NCBI GenBank assembly: GCA_018268605.1
Contig: JAFDWG010000003.1
Span: 1-50,837 of the forward strand
DNA length: 50,837 bases
Direction: 5' to 3'
DNA from: Actinomycetota bacterium
Lineage (GTDB): Bacteria; Actinomycetota; Thermoleophilia; Solirubrobacterales; 70-9
Shown piece after piece: positions 30,836-39,378 of this stretch. Positions within the stretch are counted from its first letter, which is position 1, and every line of letters starts with the position of its first letter. The notes under the pieces are model-generated. The model ran no database searches. It was not told the DNA's origin and worked only from the letters and a program-made list of their open reading frames with translations. The translations under genes and the position numbers were made by a program.

Positions 30836-32800
30836 TCAGCTCTCGATATCCACCGGCTGCAGCTCGTCCGCCGGCTCGAAGCCGAGGATCCGGCCGTAGA
30901 AGTAGAGCTCGGCTTCGAGGCAACGGATCTCGGTCTCGGACCTGCGGAAGCCGTGCTGCTCGCCCTCGAAGGCGAGGTAGGCGTGGGGGATGCCGTTGGC
31001 GGCCATCGCGGCGACCATGGTCTCGGCCTGGTTCGGCGGGACGATCTCGTCCTCGAGGCCCTGGAAAAGGATCACCGGGGAGGTGAGCTTCTCGACGAAG
31101 TGGATCGGGGAGCGCTCGCGGTAGAGGTCGGCGCGCTCGGGATAGGGGCCGATCAGGCCGTCGAGGTAGCGGGCCTCGAACTTGTGGGTGTCACGGGCGA
31201 GGGCCTCGGCGTCGGCGACGCCGTAGTAGCTCGCGCCGGCGGCGAACTCGTCGTGGAAGACCAGTGCGCAGAGGGTTGCGTAGCCGCCCGCCGAGCCGCC
31301 GCGGATCGCCAGGCGCCTGGCGTCGGCCTCACCGGTCTCGGCGAGGAAGCGGGCCGCGTTGACACAGTCTTCGGTGTCGACGATTCCCCAGGTGCCTTTG
31401 AGCTTCTCGCGGTAGGCGCGGCCGTAGCCGGTCGATCCCCGGTAATTGACATCGACGACACCGAAGCCGCGGCTGGTCCAGAAGAGGAAACCGGGGTCGA
31501 GGGACGGAGTGTCGTGGGCGGTCGGCCCGCCGTGGCTTTCGACGATCAGCGGCGGCACTTCACCCTCCGGCCCGACGAAATCCGGGTTGGTCGGCGGGTA
31601 GTAGAAGGCGTGGGCGACGTCGCCGTCACCGGTCGGGAACTCGATCGCCCGCGGCTCGGAGACCAGCGCCGGGTCGACCGTCTCCTCGGTCGAGGTGCGG
31701 ATCGTCTCCACCTCACCCGAGGCGACGTCCACCACCACCGCCTCGGACTCCTTCGTCGGCGTCGCCGCCGCGAACGCCACCTTGCCCCCGCGAGCCGAGA
31801 GCGCCGGCGCGAAGGCGGTGAAGGGGAGACCGAGATCGCGCACCGCGCCACCCCCCTTGCCGAGCACCGCGAGGCGTTCGGTCGCGTTCTCGGTGCGGAT
31901 GACGACGATCGACCCGTCGTCCAGCTCCGCGTGGGTCTGCAGGCCGAAGACCCAATGGGGGTGGCCGAGGTCGACCTGCTCGGCGGTCAGCTGCTCCAGC
32001 GCGGGCAGGTCCTCGGCCGCGTCGGGGGCGCCGAGGTCGGTGATCGTCCGGTAGAGGTTCCACCAACCGTCGCGATCGGAGAGGAAGCGCAGTCGATCGT
32101 GGGAGTCCCAGGTCGGGGCGAAGATCGACTCCTTGGGGCCGCCCGCCAGCGGCCGCGCCGAGCCCGGGTCGTGGACCGGCGTCACCCACAGCTCGGTGCC
32201 GTCCCAGGGCATGTTCGGGTGGTCCCAGCAGATGAAGCTGAGCCAGAGCCCGTCCGGCGACACCCGGGGGGAGGAGTAGAAGTCGCGCCCCGCGGCGATC
32301 ACCTCGGGCGCCTTCGAGCCGTCGAGCGGCAGCGACACGATCTGGTTCTCGGATTCGGGCCCACCATCGTGGACCTCGCGGACGCAGTAGAGAGTCTTTC
32401 CGTCCGGGTGCAGGTCGAAGTCCGCGTAGCGCAGCGCCGCCGGCTCCTCCGGCTCCGGCGTGATCGCGACCGGCTCAGCGCCGAGCTCCAGCCGGTAGGC
32501 ACGCTGGTCGGCGAAGTCGACGTAGACGGCGAGCTCCGGCCCGAGCAGCTTCCAGGCGCCGCCGCCGTACTCATGGACGCGGGTGCGGACGTTGGCACCC
32601 GCCGGCGTCACCTCTTCCGGCTCGCCGCCCGCAGGGCGCCGCATCAGCGCGCTGCGCCCACCCTCGGTCGGCCGACCCTCCGCCCACCAGACCGCGCCGT
32701 CGGCGGCGATCGTCGCGCCGCCGAGCCGGCGGCCGCCGCGCGCCACGTCGGCGGGCGTGATCGGGGAGCGCCAGGATCCGTAAGGGGCGACCTCGGCCAT
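30836..32800 (-). CDS. S9-family prolyl oligopeptidase-like serine peptidase
   Basis: 654 residues. An N-terminal beta-propeller (about 1-390, with WSPITPADVARGG, GWWNLYRT and several WD-like strands) precedes an alpha/beta-hydrolase domain. This contains PLIVESHGGPTAHDTPSLDPG in outline, the nucleophile in AIRGGSAGGYATLC, FQGLEDEIVPPNQAE for the acid and EGEQHGFR for the His. Such enzymes cleave oligopeptides, usually after Pro or similar residues, and are cytoplasmic; no signal peptide is seen. The start overlaps the carbonic anhydrase stop by 1 nt, so the two are co-transcribed. Confidence 0.92.
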   Translation of the reverse strand: MAEVAPYGSWRSPITPADVARGGRRLGGATIAADGAVWWAEGRPTEGGRSALMRRPAGGEPEEVTPAGANVRTRVHEYGGGAWKLLGPELAVYVDFADQRAYRLELGAEPVAITPEPEEPAALRYADFDLHPDGKTLYCVREVHDGGPESENQIVSLPLDGSKAPEVIAAGRDFYSSPRVSPDGLWLSFICWDHPNMPWDGTELWVTPVHDPGSARPLAGGPKESIFAPTWDSHDRLRFLSDRDGWWNLYRTITDLGAPDAAEDLPALEQLTAEQVDLGHPHWVFGLQTHAELDDGSIVVIRTENATERLAVLGKGGGAVRDLGLPFTAFAPALSARGGKVAFAAATPTKESEAVVVDVASGEVETIRTSTEETVDPALVSEPRAIEFPTGDGDVAHAFYYPPTNPDFVGPEGEVPPLIVESHGGPTAHDTPSLDPGFLFWTSRGFGVVDVNYRGSTGYGRAYREKLKGTWGIVDTEDCVNAARFLAETGEADARRLAIRGGSAGGYATLCALVFHDEFAAGASYYGVADAEALARDTHKFEARYLDGLIGPYPERADLYRERSPIHFVEKLTSPVILFQGLEDEIVPPNQAETMVAAMAANGIPHAYLAFEGEQHGFRRSETEIRCLEAELYFYGRILGFEPADELQPVDIES

Positions 32801-33321
32801 CAGACCACGTCCTCACCGGGCGAGTTGGCGACGACCACCTCGCGCAGCGCGTGCGTGTCGACGTCGTAGACGAAGCCGCGCACCGAGTCGCGGTGGAGGA
32901 GGAAGTCGGAGCGCTTCACCCGGAGGATCGACTGGCGGACGTCGGCCTCGACGTCGACGAAGGACTCGATCGCGAACGCCGGCGCCACTCCGGTCGCCTC
33001 GCGGAGCTCGTCGCGGAAGCCGTCGTCTGACACCTTCTGCAGGCCGCAGTCGTCGTGGTGGATCAGCATCACCTCGCGCGTCCCCAGTTTGCGCTGGGAC
33101 AGGGCCAGCGAGCGGATCACGTCGTCGGTGATCACACCGCCGGCGTTACGCAGGACGTGCGCCTCGCCGTCGCCGAGCCCGAGCGCCGCGAAGACGTCGA
33201 GTCGCGAATCCATACAGGTGACGATCGCCAGGTGACGGCTCGGTTCGACCGCCAGATGGCGAGGCTCGAGTTCGGCCGCGAAGGCCCGATTGTTGGCTAC
33301 CAGCTCGTCGATCACGGACAT
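32800..33321 (-). CDS. Beta-type carbonic anhydrase
   Basis: 173 residues, the short clade. Zinc ligands are C36 (in VTCMDSRLD, with the D38/R40 dyad), H89 and C92 (in LIHHDDCGL), and the RNAGG motif is at about 58-62. It interconverts carbon dioxide and bicarbonate. The ATG follows TAGGGT and 7 nt, indicating a leaderless start; this is the first gene of a two-gene unit with the S9 peptidase. The link between the two activities is not obvious. Confidence 0.93.
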   Translation of the reverse strand: MSVIDELVANNRAFAAELEPRHLAVEPSRHLAIVTCMDSRLDVFAALGLGDGEAHVLRNAGGVITDDVIRSLALSQRKLGTREVMLIHHDDCGLQKVSDDGFRDELREATGVAPAFAIESFVDVEADVRQSILRVKRSDFLLHRDSVRGFVYDVDTHALREVVVANSPGEDVV

Positions 33322-33374
33322 GGCGCGGACCCTACCGCCCGGGTTGACCGTGTTTGCGGCGGGTACTCCCCGGC

Positions 33375-33884
33375 ATGGCTGACACGACCTACAGCAAGGG
33401 CATCTTCAGCAGCGACCACAAGGAGGACCGCGAGAAGATCGTCGCGCTGCTCCAGAAGGCGTACTGGATGGAGATCGAGACGGTGATCAACTACATCACC
33501 AACTCGGTCAACGTCGATGGCATCCGCGCGCAGGAGATCCGCGAGTCCCTCGCCGAAGACGTCCAGGAGGAGCTCGGCCACGCACAGCAGTTCGCCGATC
33601 GGATCAAGGAGCTCTATGGCGTCGTCCCCGGCTCCGCCGAGTTCTCCCCGGAACAGACCTTCCTGCAGCCGCCCGAGCACCAGACCGACCTGGTCCACAT
33701 CATCCGCGGGGTGATCGAGGCCGAGACCGGCGCGATCGAGCACTACACCCGGATCATCGAGGAGACCGAGGGCGTCGACCACGTCACCCAGGACATGGTC
33801 ATCGCGATCCTCAAAGACGAGCAGGGCCACCGCCGCCTCTTCGAGGGCTTCCTGCGCGAATTCGAATTCGAGGGCAAGGCCTAG
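33375..33884 (+). CDS. Ferritin-like (bacterioferritin/Dps-type) protein
   Basis: 169 residues in a four-helix pattern. Ligand-type residues appear in WMEIETVINYITNS, LAEDVQEELGHAQQFADRI (ExxH), VIEAETGAIEHYTRII and ILKDEQGHRRLFEGFL (ExxH). That is a complete di-iron set. It likely oxidises or stores iron, or protects from peroxide. The gene is divergent from the carbonic anhydrase gene and 57 bp upstream of the phosphoribosyltransferase gene. It is the third ferritin-like gene in the window. Confidence 0.85.
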   Translation: MADTTYSKGIFSSDHKEDREKIVALLQKAYWMEIETVINYITNSVNVDGIRAQEIRESLAEDVQEELGHAQQFADRIKELYGVVPGSAEFSPEQTFLQPPEHQTDLVHIIRGVIEAETGAIEHYTRIIEETEGVDHVTQDMVIAILKDEQGHRRLFEGFLREFEFEGKA

Positions 33885-33941
33885 CGCGTCCCCGAGGGGC
33901 GCGCCGGCGGTCGCGCATCCCGCGGCCGGCATGATCGGCCG

Positions 33942-35036
33942 ATGCCGGATGCACCCCGCGAGCGACTGGCGCCGGAGACCTTCCGGCTGCCGGTCGGGAA
34001 AATCCGCTCGGCCTATTACTCGGACACCTATTTCGCGCGGACGAAGGAGCTGCTCGAGGCGCGCGACGAGCACCCGCGGGTGTCGGTGCAGGTCTTCGCC
34101 AAGCGCGCCGGCCTCCTCGGTGGGATCGACGAGGCGATCGCGGTCCTGCGACTCTGCTCCGGGCGGCGCCTCGCCGACGGGACCTGGGAGGACGGCTGGC
34201 CGGCGCTCCGCGTGAGCGCGCTCGACGAGGGGGACCCGATCGAGCCGTGGGAGACGGTGATGACGATCGAGGGCGACTACGGCCTCTTCGCCCACCTGGA
34301 GACGGTCTACCTCGGGACCCTCGCGCGGCGCTCCCTGGTGATGACGAACGTCCGCCGCGTCGTCGACGCCGCGGACGGCAGGTCGGTGCTCTTCTTCCCG
34401 GCCCGCCACGACCACTGGCTGGTGCAGACCGGAGACGGTTGGGCGGCCCACGTGGCCGGCGCGATCGGCGTCTCCACCGACGCCAACGCCTCCTGGTGGG
34501 GCGGCCGCGGCATCGGCACCATCCCGCACGCTCTGATCGCGGTATACGGCGGCGACACGGTGGCGGCGGCGCGCGACTACGCGGCGAAGTACGCCCCGAG
34601 CTCCAACGTCATCTGCCTGGTCGACTTCCACAATGACTCGGTGGGGGAGGCGGTGAAGGTGGCCGACGCCCTGGGCGAGGACCTCTGGGGCGTGCGGCTC
34701 GATACCTCCGAGAAGCTGGTCGACAAGGCGCTCGCCGACCGCCCCGACGCCGACCGTCTCCACGGCGTCACCCCCGAGCTCGCCCGCGCCGTCCGCGACG
34801 GCCTCGACGCCGCCGGCCACCAGCGCGTGAAGATCGTCGTCTCCGGCGGCTTCGACGCGGAGAAGATCGAGCGCTTCATCGCCGTCGACGCCCCGGTCGA
34901 CTCCTTTGGCGTCGGCTCTTCCCTGATCCGCGGGAACTTCGACTTCACCGCGGATGTGGTGGAGCTGGAGGGCCGGGCGGCGGGGAAGGTGGGTCGCGAG
35001 CTACGGCCGAACCCGCGGCTGCGGTTGGTGGAGTGA
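33942..35036 (+). CDS. Nicotinate phosphoribosyltransferase-like protein
   Basis: 364 residues. The family is shown by IRSAYYSDTYFARTKELLE, EPWETVMTIEGDYGLFAHLETVYLGTLARRS in outline, FFPARHDHW, the strand end GTIPHALIAVYGGDT and the PRPP-site region VKIVVSGGFDAEKIERF. It should join nicotinate (or a related base) with PRPP to make the mononucleotide in NAD salvage. It is shorter than the E. coli type and belongs to the compact group. A CATGAT box lies 6 nt upstream of the ATG. The following GNAT promoter begins 4 nt after its stop. Confidence 0.85.
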   Translation: MPDAPRERLAPETFRLPVGKIRSAYYSDTYFARTKELLEARDEHPRVSVQVFAKRAGLLGGIDEAIAVLRLCSGRRLADGTWEDGWPALRVSALDEGDPIEPWETVMTIEGDYGLFAHLETVYLGTLARRSLVMTNVRRVVDAADGRSVLFFPARHDHWLVQTGDGWAAHVAGAIGVSTDANASWWGGRGIGTIPHALIAVYGGDTVAAARDYAAKYAPSSNVICLVDFHNDSVGEAVKVADALGEDLWGVRLDTSEKLVDKALADRPDADRLHGVTPELARAVRDGLDAAGHQRVKIVVSGGFDAEKIERFIAVDAPVDSFGVGSSLIRGNFDFTADVVELEGRAAGKVGRELRPNPRLRLVE

Positions 35037-35052
35037 GGGTAGATTCCCCGCC

Positions 35053-35538
35053 GTGCCCGAGCCCACGATCCGCGCCGCGACCGAAGACGACGTCCAGCTG
35101 ATCTTCGACCTGATCTGCGAGTTGGCGACCTACGAGAAACTTCGCGATGAGGTCGTCGGGACGCCGGAGATCCTCCGCGACACCCTCTTCGAGGAGCGCG
35201 CCGCCGAGGCCCTCGTGGTCGAGTCCGCCGCGGGTGAGGTCGTGGGCTACGCGCTCTTCTACACGACCTTCTCGAGCTTCGAGTGCCGCGCGGGCATCTG
35301 GCTCGAGGACGTCTACGTGAAGCCCGAGCATCGCCGCGGCGGCGTCGGTCGCAAGGTCCTCGAGCACCTCGCCGGCATCGCCGAGGCCCGTGGCAACGTC
35401 CGCCTCGAGTGGGTCGCGCTCGACTGGAACGAACCGGCGCTGAGCTTCTACGAGAAGCTCGGCGCCGCGACCCTCGACGACTGGCTCATCCACCGCCTCG
35501 AGGTCGACGGCATCCGCCGCCTCGCCGCCGGCGAATGA
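35053..35538 (+). CDS. GNAT-family N-acetyltransferase
   Basis: 161 residues from GTG 35053. It begins TIRAATEDDVQLIFDLICELATYEKL and has the acetyl-CoA binding block LEDVYVKPEHRRGGVGRKVLEHLAGIA and a C-terminal WNEPALSFYEKLGAATLDDW, typical of the spermidine/diamine acetyltransferase-like GNAT group. The GTG follows TAGATT (35040-35045) and 7 nt, so a leaderless start fits; the frame is open further upstream but in the preceding gene. The substrate may be a polyamine, but this is only by family resemblance. Confidence 0.88.
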   Translation: MPEPTIRAATEDDVQLIFDLICELATYEKLRDEVVGTPEILRDTLFEERAAEALVVESAAGEVVGYALFYTTFSSFECRAGIWLEDVYVKPEHRRGGVGRKVLEHLAGIAEARGNVRLEWVALDWNEPALSFYEKLGAATLDDWLIHRLEVDGIRRLAAGE

Positions 35539-35546
35539 CGTTCACC

Positions 35547-36815
35547 TCAGCGCTCGGCGGCGCCGGCGCGGCGTAGGAGAAGCTCGCGCTCGCTCTCGTT
35601 GCCGGTGAGCGCGGCGGCACGGCGGAACTCGGTCGCCGCCTCCTCGTCGCGTCCCAGTCGAGAGAGGAGATCGCCGCGAACGCTGGGGAGGAGGTGGTAA
35701 TCGCGGAGCGCGGGGTCGGCGGAGATGCGTTCGAGCAGGGCGAGGCCGACCTCGGGGCCGAAAGCCATGCCGACGGCGACCGCGCGGTTCAACTCGACGA
35801 CAGGGCTCGGGGCGATCGCGGCGAGCGCCTCGTAGAGCGCCGCGATCCGTACCCAGTCGGTGTCGTCGGCCTCCAGCGCCCGCGCGTGGCAGGCCGCGAT
35901 CGCCGCCTGCAGGCCGTAGGGGCCGAGCGGCGCCGGCAGCTCTTCAGCGCGCTTCAGCGCCGCCACGCCGCGCACGATCAGCAGCGGGTCCCAGCGCGAG
36001 CGGTCCTGGTCGAGCAGGAGGATCGGCTCGCCCTCGGGTCCCTGTCGGGCACCGAGCCGCGAGGCCTGGATCTCGAGCAGCGCGATCAGCCCGTGCGCCT
36101 CCGGCTCCGCCGGCGCGAGTGCGGCGAGGATCCGCCCGAGGCGCAGCGCTTCCTCGCAGAGCTCGCTCCGCACCCAGCGCTCGCCGGAGCTCGCCGCGTA
36201 GCCCTCGTTGAAGATCAGGTAGACGACCTCGAGCACGTCGGGCAACCGCGCCCGCAGCGCGCTCCCGACCGGTACCTCGAAGTCGGCCCGCACCTCGCGC
36301 AGCGTCTTCTTCGCCCGCGTCAGCCGCTGCGCCACGGTCGGCTCGCCGACCAGGAAGGCGCCGGCGATCTCCGCCGTCGTCAGCCCGCCGAGGAGGCGTA
36401 GGGTCAGCGCCACCCGCGCCTCGGTCGAGAGGGCCGGATGGCAGCAGGTGAACATCAGCGCCAGCAACTCGTCGCCGACCTCGTCGTCGGCTGCGGCGGC
36501 GAAGTCGACGCCGTCCATGGCGAGCATGATCCCCAGCTCGTGCGCCACCTCTTCGCGCTTGCGCTCATAGGTGGATGCCCGCCGCGCGAGGTCGATCGCA
36601 CGGTTTCTCGCCGTCGCCATCAGCCACGCACCCGGGTTGGCGGGGATGCCGTCGCGCGGCCAGCGCTCGAGCGCCGCCAGCAGCGCGTCCTGCGCCAGGT
36701 CCTCGGCCAGCCCGACGTCGCGGACGAGCCGCGCCAGGCCGGCGACGAGGCGGGCGGACTCGATCCGCCAGACCGCCTCGACCGCCGCCCTGGCATCGAT
36801 CGCCGACGCCATCAC
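35547..36815 (-). CDS. ECF42-type RNA polymerase sigma factor with TPR-like C-terminus
   Basis: 422 residues. Region 2 (VWRIESARLVAGLARLVRDVGLAEDLAQDALLAALERWP in outline), region 4 (EVRADF preceded by LGGLTTAEIAGAFLVGEPTVAQRLTRAKKTLRE) and a long C-terminal domain (about 190-420) with YLIFNEGYAASSGERWVRSELCEEALRLGRIL. This long extension and the adjacent YCII/DGPF gene define the ECF42 group; no anti-sigma factor is expected. The C-terminal domain is thought to control activity. It overlaps the YCII gene upstream by 4 nt. Confidence 0.93.
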   Translation of the reverse strand: MMASAIDARAAVEAVWRIESARLVAGLARLVRDVGLAEDLAQDALLAALERWPRDGIPANPGAWLMATARNRAIDLARRASTYERKREEVAHELGIMLAMDGVDFAAAADDEVGDELLALMFTCCHPALSTEARVALTLRLLGGLTTAEIAGAFLVGEPTVAQRLTRAKKTLREVRADFEVPVGSALRARLPDVLEVVYLIFNEGYAASSGERWVRSELCEEALRLGRILAALAPAEPEAHGLIALLEIQASRLGARQGPEGEPILLLDQDRSRWDPLLIVRGVAALKRAEELPAPLGPYGLQAAIAACHARALEADDTDWVRIAALYEALAAIAPSPVVELNRAVAVGMAFGPEVGLALLERISADPALRDYHLLPSVRGDLLSRLGRDEEAATEFRRAAALTGNESERELLLRRAGAAER

Positions 36816-37210
36816 TCGCCCGGATGGAGCCCGGGGTCGTAGCCGATCCGCTCGCGTACGTCCGGCGGGAAATCCTCCATCTCGAAGATCGGGCGGACCT
36901 CGATCCGGCAGTTCTCACCCGGGCAACGCTTCGCCCACTCGATCGCCTCCTCGGTCGAGCGCGCCTGGATGATCCAGTACCCGCCGACGACCTCCTTGGC
37001 CTCCGCAAACGGCCCGTCGGTGACCTTCACCTCGCCGCCGCTGAAGCTGACCGACGCCCCGTCGCTCGGCGGTCGCAGTCCGTCCAGCGCCAGCAGCATC
37101 CCCGCCTTACGCAGCTCATCGTTGTAGCGGGACATCGTTTCCACGGCCTCCGCCGAGGGATTCCACTCCGACTCCTCGATTTCGGGATACATGAACATCA
37201 TGAAACGCAT
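36812..37210 (-). CDS. YCII/DGPF-domain protein (ECF42 partner)
   Basis: 132 residues. MRFMMFMYPEIEESEW, then LLALDGLRPPSDGASVSFSGGEVKVTDGPFAEAKEVVGGYWIIQARSTEEAIEWAKRCP in outline: the TDGPFAEAKE segment is the DGPF motif. These small ferredoxin-fold proteins are the conserved partners of ECF42 sigma factors, often as their regulon members. The gene lies directly upstream of, and overlaps, the sigma factor gene. A GGAGCACC box precedes the ATG. Divergent from an orphan response regulator. Confidence 0.9.
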   Translation of the reverse strand: MRFMMFMYPEIEESEWNPSAEAVETMSRYNDELRKAGMLLALDGLRPPSDGASVSFSGGEVKVTDGPFAEAKEVVGGYWIIQARSTEEAIEWAKRCPGENCRIEVRPIFEMEDFPPDVRERIGYDPGLHPGE

Positions 37211-37336
37211 GGTGGTGCTCCGTTCTCTCTTTCACCCGGTCGATCGGCGAGACCAACCCTGTCACCTCCAGGACGAATGGACGCCGCGAAAATCGACAGG
37301 ACCTGATTCGACCTCGACACAGTGGACGGGAAAAAC

Positions 37337-37375
37337 TTGACAAAGGGTCGGCCACGGGTGAGATTCGAGTAGGCA
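37337..37375 (+). promoter_or_regulatory. TTGACA-containing promoter for the orphan response regulator
   Basis: TTGACA (37337-37342) is followed after 17 nt by GAGATT, a weak -10 box. The TTG start at 37376 lies 10 nt further. The 165-bp divergent region otherwise serves the YCII/sigma unit on the other strand; I see no clear operator. Confidence 0.4.
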
Positions 37376-38095
37376 TTGGAATCGCTATCGAGAGAGCCTG
37401 GCGACGGAAGGCGCAAGGTTCTGGCGATCGGGCGGGACCTCGGAGGAAGCGGCCTACTGCGAGGGCTCTCGGACGGAGCCAGGACTGAGCTGGTCCGTGC
37501 CGAAAACGCCAACGACGGGCTACGCGCGTTCTACGAGCGCCAGCCCGACCTCGTCGTGCTCGACCTCGAGCTGCCGGATGCCGAGGGGCTCGACATCCTG
37601 GGGACGATCCGGGCGCTCTCCGACGTCCCGGTCCTGGCGCTGAGCGGGGACGAGGAGGAGGGACGGGTGACCGCGCTGCGGGCGGGCGCCGATGACTGCC
37701 TGTCGAAGCCCCCGTCGCAGGTCGAGCTCGAAGCCCGGGTCGAAGCGCTGCTCCGACGCCCGCGGCAGGGCGATCTGCGGCCGGTGGTCCTGACCGACGA
37801 GTACGTCGAGATCGACCGCGTCCGTCACCGCGTCACGGTCCTCGGGCAGGAGGTGGCGCTGACCCCGATCGAGTTCCGGATGCTCGCGACCTTCGTCGAA
37901 AACCCGGGCCGGGTGCTGGGCCATGGCCAGCTCCTGGAACTGGTCTGGGGCGACCGCATCCGCGAGCGTGACGAGGTGAAGCTTTACGTCAGCTACCTGC
38001 GGCGCAAGCTCGGCACCGCCGCCGACGTCGACCCGGTGGAGACGGTGCGCGGTGTCGGCTACCGGTACCGCCCCCGCGCCGCCGAAAATAGTTGA
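37376..38095 (+). CDS. OmpR/PhoB-family response regulator (orphan)
   Basis: 239 residues from TTG 37376. The receiver carries the phospho-acceptor D63 (LVVLDLELPDAEG) and the Lys in LSKPP, but the usual acidic pair after strand 1 is reduced to one Asp (AIGRDLGG). The winged-helix domain includes LTPIEFRMLATFVENPGRVLGHGQLLELVWG and DEVKLYVSYLRRKL ... VRGVGYRYR. No kinase gene is next to it, so the partner is unknown. It is followed by the collagen-like secreted protein gene in the same direction. Confidence 0.9.
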   Translation: MESLSREPGDGRRKVLAIGRDLGGSGLLRGLSDGARTELVRAENANDGLRAFYERQPDLVVLDLELPDAEGLDILGTIRALSDVPVLALSGDEEEGRVTALRAGADDCLSKPPSQVELEARVEALLRRPRQGDLRPVVLTDEYVEIDRVRHRVTVLGQEVALTPIEFRMLATFVENPGRVLGHGQLLELVWGDRIRERDEVKLYVSYLRRKLGTAADVDPVETVRGVGYRYRPRAAENS

Positions 38096-38204
38096 CGTAC
38101 CCGTACCGCTTTTTTCGGGCCGGGGGCTGATACCCGCGTCCGGTTCTACCGTTCTCCTACTTTCTTCATTCACGGCTCACAACGAATCTGCCGACTCCTT
38201 CGGC

Positions 38205-39005
38205 ATGCGAACCAGACTGCTGCTCCTCATGTCGTCCGCCGTTTTCGTCCTCGGGTTGACGGGAGCGCCGCTTGCCGCGGCGGGAACCGGTCCGGTGGTC
38301 CAGAACGGGGTCATCCGCGCTTGTCTGAAGACGAAGGGAAAGAAGTCCCAGCGCGGCACGATCCACGTCGTCAGCGCCGGCACCAGGTGCAACACGAAGC
38401 ACGGCGAACAGCCGCTCACCTGGGGCGTGGTCGGGCCGTCGGGGGCGACCGGGCCGGCCGGAGCGACGGGAGCTACGGGCGCGACGGGCGCGACCGGAGC
38501 CACGGGAGCCCAGGGTGAAAAAGGCTCCGCGGCGGTGATCGAGACCAGCCTCAAAGAAACGATCCTCAAACAGGGCGAAACGATCGAAGCGCTGGAAGGA
38601 GAAGTCGAAACGCTGGGCGGCAAAGTCACCAACACCGCCAGCGTCCTGACCGCTTTGGAAAGTGGTGTGGGCGGCCTCGCGGGGACGGTCACCACCTTGC
38701 AGAGCACGGTGGCCGGTGTCGAAGCCACGGCCGGCAACACGGCCTCCGCGCTTACCACGCTGCAGGGCACCGTCGGGACGGTCGAAGGCATCGCGAAAGC
38801 CGCCGAAACCGCCTCTGCCTCGGCGACCAAATCGGTCGGCGAACTCGGCACCAAAGTCACCAGCACCTGCAGCTCGCTGAAAGAAACCGTGACCCACACC
38901 AACCAGCTGACCGCCGGAGTATCGGAACTCACCGGCGCCCTCAACCTGGTGCTCGGCGGCTTCCTGCCGGCCCTCCCCGAAAACACCAAAACCCCGACCT
39001 GCTGA
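38205..39005 (+). CDS. Secreted collagen-like protein with heptad-rich C-terminal part
   Basis: 266 residues from ATG 38205. Signal peptide MRTRLLLLMSSAVFVLGLTG, then a small Cys-pair domain (IRACLKTKGKK ... TRCNTKHGEQPLTW), then ten GxT-type triplets (GPSGATGPAGATGATGATGA and on) ending GAQGEKG, and a long helical stretch with repeated TLxxxVxxxExxA units that suggests a coiled coil or fibre trimerisation. The C-terminal Cys pair lies in TSTCSS and KTPTC. Such proteins are exported filaments of spores or cells; the role here is unknown. Codons favour GAA and AAA. Control by the upstream regulator is possible. Confidence 0.8.
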   Translation: MRTRLLLLMSSAVFVLGLTGAPLAAAGTGPVVQNGVIRACLKTKGKKSQRGTIHVVSAGTRCNTKHGEQPLTWGVVGPSGATGPAGATGATGATGATGATGAQGEKGSAAVIETSLKETILKQGETIEALEGEVETLGGKVTNTASVLTALESGVGGLAGTVTTLQSTVAGVEATAGNTASALTTLQGTVGTVEGIAKAAETASASATKSVGELGTKVTSTCSSLKETVTHTNQLTAGVSELTGALNLVLGGFLPALPENTKTPTC

Positions 39006-39089
39006 GGCGTTCTCGGCGGAACCTTGACGGCTCGTCGCGCCTCGGCGCGGCGGGCCGATTTCACGTGGGCGCCCGGGGGCGACCCGCCC

Positions 39090-39335
39090 CTAACGCGGGG
39101 TGATGCGGAAGAGCGCGACGACCTCGGCCTGGTGTCCCTCGGGGTGGACGACATAGGCGCTCGGCCCACCGCCGAACCAGCCCGCGGCTTCGTTCAGGCC
39201 GACGAAGACGCCGGGGTGGCGCCTGCCGTCCGCGTCCTCGACCCAGACCTCGTCGCCCTCCTTGAAGCCCGGATCGCGGTCGACTTCTTCTTCGGCCGCT
39301 TCGGTGATCGGGTTCTCGCCCGGCAGTTCGCTCAT
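39090..39335 (-). CDS. Small hypothetical protein (81 aa), SH3-like
   Basis: 81 residues from ATG 39335. An acidic N-terminus (TEAAEEEVDRDPGF) is followed by a beta-rich part: EGDEVWVEDADGRRHPGVFVGLNEAAGWFGGGPSAYVVHPEGHQAEVVALFRI in outline, like a KOW/SH3-type barrel. TATGCT and 6 nt precede the ATG, a leaderless arrangement, back to back with the ligase promoter. The function is unknown; its location at the head of the repair island and divergent from the ligase is the only clue. Confidence 0.75.
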   Translation of the reverse strand: MSELPGENPITEAAEEEVDRDPGFKEGDEVWVEDADGRRHPGVFVGLNEAAGWFGGGPSAYVVHPEGHQAEVVALFRITPR

Positions 39336-39365
39336 GACGCGAGCATAACCCGCCCACGGCGAGGG

Positions 39366-39378
39366 TACGCTCATCGCC
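39366..39378 (+). promoter_or_regulatory. TACGCT -10 box 7 nt before the ligase start
   Basis: TACGCT at 39366-39371 is followed by 7 nt and the ATG of the DNA ligase gene. The divergent small gene has TATGCT plus 6 nt on the other strand, only about 18 bp apart, so both directions appear to be leaderless and the two promoters nearly abut. Confidence 0.55.

Noticed and set aside
30740..32869. Long plus-strand frame opposite the S9 peptidase.
   Set aside because: Composition is that of an antisense shadow and the minus strand has the full peptidase signature.
38440..38520. Short tandem DNA repeats that could suggest a CRISPR or satellite.
   Set aside because: They are 9-base units encoding Gly-Ala-Thr triplets inside a secreted protein gene, without spacers.
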